Made by a program: the position numbers and the translations under genes. This document shows positions 7,575 to 10,013 of a stretch of DNA of 10,013 bases, piece after piece; the first letter of the stretch is position 1; every line of letters begins with the position of its first letter. This stretch comes from Planctomycetaceae bacterium (lineage in GTDB: Bacteria; Planctomycetota; Planctomycetia; Pirellulales; Thermoguttaceae): contig JAITQV010000256.1 in assembly GCA_031288765.1 (NCBI GenBank), forward strand, positions 1 through 10,013. Reading direction: 5' to 3'. The notes beneath the pieces were generated by a model that worked only from the letters and a program-made list of their open reading frames with translations, ran no database searches and was not told the origin of the DNA.

Positions 7575-8396
7575 TTACCCGTTACTCATTCGTCTGGCGT
7601 ACCATTGGGACAGGTTAATAAAAAACATGAGAACAAACGAAGCAGCAAGCATCACAACGGCAATAGCAGTGGCTCCCGCATAATCGTACTGTTCCAATTT
7701 CATTACAATTAACAAGGGCGTGATTTCCGTTTTCATCGGCAGGTTGCCGGAAATAAAAACGACCGAACCGTATTCGCCGAGCGCTCTTGCAAACGCCAGC
7801 GTAAAACCGGTTATTAACGCCGGCAATACCGACGGCATAATAACGTACCAAAAAGTCTGAAATTTTGTTGCGCCAAGCGATGCGGCGGCTTCTTCGACTT
7901 CCTTGTCAATATCTTCCAAAGTCGGCTGCAATGTCCGTATCACAAAAGGAAGACCTATAAATATCAAAGCAACCAACACGCCGGGTTGTGCGTAGGCGAT
8001 TTTAATTCCAAACGGTTCCAACAGACTGCCCACCCAACCGTTTTTGGCACAAATTGCCGTCAACGCAATTCCTGAAACCGCTGTCGGCATCGCAAACGGC
8101 ATATCCACAATCGCATCCACAAAACGTTTGCCGGGAAATTTGTAACGAACCAATGTCCACGCAACAAGAAAACCAAACACAGCATTGATCAATGCGGCAA
8201 GGAATGAAGCACCGAAAGACAGCCGATAGGAAAGAAGTACCTGTTTCGACGTAACCGCTTTAAGGAAATCCCCAAAACTCATCGATGCCGTATTCAATAT
8301 TAGTAACGAAAGCGGTAACAACACAATCAAGCCCAAATATGCTAACGTGATACCAAAAGTTAAACCGAATCCGGGTAAAACACTGTGTTTCTTCAT
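7575..8396 (-). CDS. cysT: Sulfate ABC transporter permease CysT (CysU)
   Basis: This 273-residue membrane permease is a paralogue of the neighbouring CysW and is its partner in the import channel. Hydrophobic segments lie near 10-36, 60-83, 96-115, 135-157, 188-206 and 240-262. The EAA loop carries E169-A170-A171, G175 and P188. ARALGEYGSVVFISGN at about 203-218 is the conserved sulfate permease segment. It is separated from the sulfate-binding protein gene by 118 bases holding a hairpin at 8453-8490, and it runs into cysW after 49 bases. The start ATG at 8396 has no obvious Shine-Dalgarno. Confidence 0.93.
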   Translation of the reverse strand: MKKHSVLPGFGLTFGITLAYLGLIVLLPLSLLILNTASMSFGDFLKAVTSKQVLLSYRLSFGASFLAALINAVFGFLVAWTLVRYKFPGKRFVDAIVDMPFAMPTAVSGIALTAICAKNGWVGSLLEPFGIKIAYAQPGVLVALIFIGLPFVIRTLQPTLEDIDKEVEEAAASLGATKFQTFWYVIMPSVLPALITGFTLAFARALGEYGSVVFISGNLPMKTEITPLLIVMKLEQYDYAGATAIAVVMLAASFVLMFFINLSQWYARRMSNG

Positions 8397-8452
8397 TACA
8401 ATAATTTAATTTTTGTCTGGAGTTTATGTTATAGTATCAGCGTTACCGAAAC

Positions 8453-8490
8453 GTGAAAGTCCGGCGATAAAACCGTCACCGAACTTTCAC
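8453..8490 (-). other. Intergenic mRNA hairpin after the sulfate-binding protein gene
   Basis: On the minus-strand transcript GTGAAAGTTCGGTGA (8490-8476) pairs with TCGCCGGACTTTCAC (8467-8453) across an 8-base loop. All 15 positions pair, two of them as G-U. Read on the plus strand those two positions would be C-A mismatches, so the stem fits only the operon mRNA. It begins 24 bases past the stop at 8515 and has no T-run after it. It probably protects the upstream message or causes partial termination, so that more binding protein than permease is made, as in many ABC operons. Confidence 0.6.
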
Positions 8491-8514
8491 AAACCATAAT
8501 AACAACAGTGTCCT

Positions 8515-9570
8515 TTATTGTTTCGTTGAAAACCGGTCGTAAACTCCGCCGTCCTCGAAATGTTCTTTTTGTGCCTTCTGCCAGCCGCCGAACACTTCGT
8601 CAATCGTAAACAATTCCACTTTGGTAAAATTCTTTGAATATTTTTCCAAAACTTCTTTGTTACGCGGACGGTAAAAATGTTTCGCTACGATTTCCTGACC
8701 TTCTTTACTGTACAGGAAATTCAGATAGGCTTCGGCAATTTTGCGCGTTCCGCGTTTGTCAACCACTTTGTCAACAATTGTTACAGGCGGTTCCGCTAAA
8801 ATACTAATTGGCGGAACAACAATATCGAATTTCTCCGCACCAAATTCTTTGATGGCGAGAACCGCTTCATTTTCCCATGCAAGAAGGACATCGCCGAGTT
8901 CACGTTGCACAAAAGCTAACGTCGATCCGCGTGCGCCGGAATCAAGCGACTCAACATGTTTATACACTTCGGTTGTATAAGCCAACGCTTTTTTCTGTGC
9001 CGCTTCAACTTCTTTGGCAAATTCGGGATCGTGTAACTTTTTCAGATCGCCCAGTTCTTTTTTCAAAATGTAACCCCAACCGGCAAGATAACTCCAACGT
9101 GCAACTCCCGATGTTTTCGGATTGGCGGCAATAATACCAACTCCCGGTTTAATCAGATCATCCCACGTTTTAATATTTTTGGGATTACCTTTTCGTACCA
9201 AAAAAACAACCGTCGAAGTGTAAGGCGTACTGTTGTCCGGCAAGCGTTTTTGCCAATCTGCCGGTAACAATTTTGCTTTTTCCGCAATACTGTCAATGTC
9301 ATAAGCCAATGCCAATGTAACAATATCGGCATCAACTCCGTCAATCACCGCCCGCGCCTGTTTACTGCTGCCGCCGTGCGTTGGTGTTACATTAACAGTG
9401 TCTCCGGTTAAGGCTTGGTAATGTTTTTTGAACGCTTCGTTAAACTCCTTGTAAAGTTCCCGCGTCGGGTCGTAAGACACATTGGTCAGTTTGTACTCGG
9501 CAGCGTAAAGCGTTGCGGAAAAAAACGCAAGTACCGCCGCCAAAAATAATGTTGTCAAATTCTTTTTCAT
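8515..9570 (-). CDS. sbp: Periplasmic sulfate-binding protein
   Basis: This 351-residue protein is the solute receptor that captures sulfate (or thiosulfate) and delivers it to CysTWA. A signal peptide covers about residues 1-23 with cleavage expected after LYA. Family hallmarks are NVSYDPTRELY at 30-40, THGGSSKQAR at 64-73 and NPKTSGVAR at 150-158, the sulfate-binding protein signature. Length fits Sbp/CysP; these two names cannot be separated firmly here. I place the start at 9570 because AAAGGAG sits just upstream at 9577-9583. An in-frame ATG at 9594 would add eight residues before the signal peptide and overlap that ribosome binding site. It is the first gene of the leftward sulfate operon. 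Confidence 0.94.
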   Translation of the reverse strand: MKKNLTTLFLAAVLAFFSATLYAAEYKLTNVSYDPTRELYKEFNEAFKKHYQALTGDTVNVTPTHGGSSKQARAVIDGVDADIVTLALAYDIDSIAEKAKLLPADWQKRLPDNSTPYTSTVVFLVRKGNPKNIKTWDDLIKPGVGIIAANPKTSGVARWSYLAGWGYILKKELGDLKKLHDPEFAKEVEAAQKKALAYTTEVYKHVESLDSGARGSTLAFVQRELGDVLLAWENEAVLAIKEFGAEKFDIVVPPISILAEPPVTIVDKVVDKRGTRKIAEAYLNFLYSKEGQEIVAKHFYRPRNKEVLEKYSKNFTKVELFTIDEVFGGWQKAQKEHFEDGGVYDRFSTKQ

Positions 9571-9576
9571 GATTTT

Positions 9577-9583
9577 CTCCTTT
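9577..9583 (-). promoter_or_regulatory. Shine-Dalgarno of sbp
   Basis: AAAGGAG on the coding strand lies six bases before the ATG at 9570. It is the best ribosome binding site in the window and decides the start against the ATG at 9594. cysT, cysW, cysA and the cytochrome lack an equivalent. Confidence 0.8.
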
Positions 9584-9612
9584 TGAAAATTCATAAGTTT
9601 AGTTAAAGGTTC

Positions 9613-9660
9613 GAGTTTTAGTTACAGGTCTTGAAACGAAATCCCTGTTTGATAAAACTC
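9613..9660 (-). other. Stem-loop in the sbp leader
   Basis: On the minus-strand transcript GAGTTTTA (9660-9653) pairs perfectly with TAAAACTC (9620-9613). Inside it ACAGG (9648-9644) pairs with CCTGT (9628-9624), with an internal loop of 4 and 3 bases and a 15-base apical loop. It would start about 13 bases from the 5' end predicted from the -24/-12 promoter. It does not match a SAM-I or other riboswitch that I recognise. Confidence 0.4.
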
Positions 9661-9683
9661 TTAACAACGTCTTTTGGATATGT

Positions 9684-9699
9684 CGCAAAACACATGCCA
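9684..9699 (-). promoter_or_regulatory. Sigma-54 type -24/-12 promoter for the sulfate operon
   Basis: TGGCATGTGTTTTGCG on the minus strand has GG at 9698-9697 and GC at 9686-9685 with exactly ten bases between, plus intact TGGCA and TTGC blocks. Predicted transcription start is near 9673, about 103 bases before the sbp ATG. The final base is G where the consensus prefers A or T. The match parallels the one at 199-214 before the cytochrome. Recognition by RpoN is inferred. Confidence 0.45.
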
Positions 9700-9712
9700 A
9701 TTTGATATTTTT

Positions 9713-9919
9713 TTATGTTATCGATGATAAAGCGATTTTTTCTATTGAAAAAAACCAAAAAAATACCGAAAAAACGCCGGAAAATATTGCAAAAACATTA
9801 GAAAATCCCGTAAAAACATTGCCCACATCAGGTTCTTTTATTTCCTGTTTTACATAACTTCCTTGTTTTTCATGGTTTATATTTTTCGAGGGGGTTAACG
9901 GTTCTGTGATTTTTTTCAT
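9713..9919 (-). CDS. Doubtful small open reading frame, 68 residues
   Basis: An open frame runs from the ATG at 9919 to 9713. It would give a lysine-rich start (MKKITEPLTP) and a phenylalanine-rich hydrophobic stretch at about residues 36-58, which arises from the phased A-tracts read on the opposite strand. No ribosome binding site is seen; a TATAAT just upstream would make the message nearly leaderless. I recognise no family. It may be a small membrane peptide, but low-complexity composition makes a chance frame more likely. Confidence 0.15.
   Translation of the reverse strand: MKKITEPLTPSKNINHEKQGSYVKQEIKEPDVGNVFTGFSNVFAIFSGVFSVFFWFFSIEKIALSSIT
9748..9816. other. Phased A-tracts, predicted curved DNA
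   Basis: Seven plus-strand A-runs are seen at 9748-9754, 9757-9763, 9769-9774, 9781-9784, 9791-9795, 9802-9805 and 9812-9816. Their centres are about 9, 11.5, 11, 10.5, 10.5 and 10.5 bases apart, close to one helical turn. Such phasing produces intrinsic bending. The array lies about 50-120 bases upstream of the sigma-54-like promoter and between it and the palindromic sites at 9972-10005, where a bend could bring a distant activator to the polymerase. Confidence 0.55.
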
Positions 9920-9927
9920 ATAAAAAT

Positions 9928-9933
9928 ATTATA
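9928..9933 (-). promoter_or_regulatory. Candidate -10 element TATAAT
   Basis: A perfect TATAAT is read on the minus strand at 9933-9928, but no good -35 is found 16-18 bases upstream. If used, it would start near 9921, and the palindromic pair at 9972-10005 would then be centred at about -58 and -77. It is an alternative to the promoter at 9684-9699. Confidence 0.25.
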
Positions 9934-9971
9934 ACCGGTTAAGCCAAAAAGAGAAACTCCTTATGCTTTCC

Positions 9972-10005
9972 CCGTGATATTTAACGGCTCTGTGAAATAT
10001 CACGG
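9972..10005. promoter_or_regulatory. Two tandem 16-bp near-palindromic sites matching the left-end family
   Basis: CCGTGATATTTAACGG (9972-9987) is identical to 121-136, and CTGTGAAATATCACGG (9990-10005) is a close relative in the opposite sense; their centres are 18 bp apart. Together they also form an 11-bp perfect inverted repeat (9972-9982 with 9995-10005). A decayed partial copy, TTAACGGTTCTGTGAT, at 9895-9910 matches 14 of 16 bases of the junction at 9981-9996. They could be activator sites for the sulfate operon or for a gene beyond the right edge. Confidence 0.5.
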
Positions 10006-10013
10006 CGTTTTCC

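Noticed and set aside
9571..9594. Upstream ATG at 9594 as start of the sulfate-binding protein
   Set aside because: It would place the strong AAAGGAG inside the coding region and extend the signal peptide with a charged head; the ATG at 9570 is correctly spaced from that site.
9571..9720. SAM-I or similar riboswitch before the sulfate operon
   Set aside because: None of the conserved SAM riboswitch core sequences is visible; only a simple stem-loop is present.

Overview
The window comes from a low-GC bacterium, most likely a member of the Planctomycetota, although related phyla are not excluded. The reasons are indirect: a large secreted multiheme cytochrome c fused to HEAT/TPR repeats, a TlpA-type thioredoxin with a long helical N-terminal part, and many genes with no visible Shine-Dalgarno sequence. 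No rRNA, tRNA, insertion sequence, phage gene or CRISPR array was seen.

The left half (1-4547) reads rightwards. After a 288-base upstream region comes a 949-residue exported octaheme cytochrome c with C-terminal HEAT and TPR repeats. It is followed by a 404-residue exported TlpA-like thioredoxin with a WCGPC active site, which could act on cysteines such as the 16 heme-binding ones of the cytochrome. A strong hairpin at 4625-4668 separates these genes from the leftward operon.

The right half (4675-9570) reads leftwards and is a near-complete sulfate assimilation operon, in transcription order: sulfate-binding protein, CysT permease, CysW permease, CysA ATPase, and a 4Fe-4S adenylylsulfate (APS) reductase CysH. 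Together they bring sulfate in by ABC transport and reduce APS to sulfite. ATP sulfurylase and sulfite reductase are not in the window.

The most interesting structure is regulatory. Both transcription units have a sequence matching a sigma-54 (-24/-12, GG-N10-GC) promoter: TGGCATCATATTTGCA at 199-214 before the cytochrome and TGGCATGTGTTTTGCG on the minus strand at 9699-9684 before the sulfate-binding protein. The upstream region of each unit also carries tandem 16-bp near-palindromes of one family (CCGTNAWATWTNACGG). There are three at 100-158 and two at 9972-10005, and one 16-mer is identical at both ends. Between the right-hand sites and the sulfate promoter lies a run of seven A-tracts in about 10.5-bp phase, which predicts curved DNA. 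I infer that one enhancer-binding protein and sigma-54 may co-regulate a periplasmic electron-transfer cytochrome and sulfate uptake. The sulfate operon also shows a structured leader and an intergenic hairpin after the binding-protein gene.
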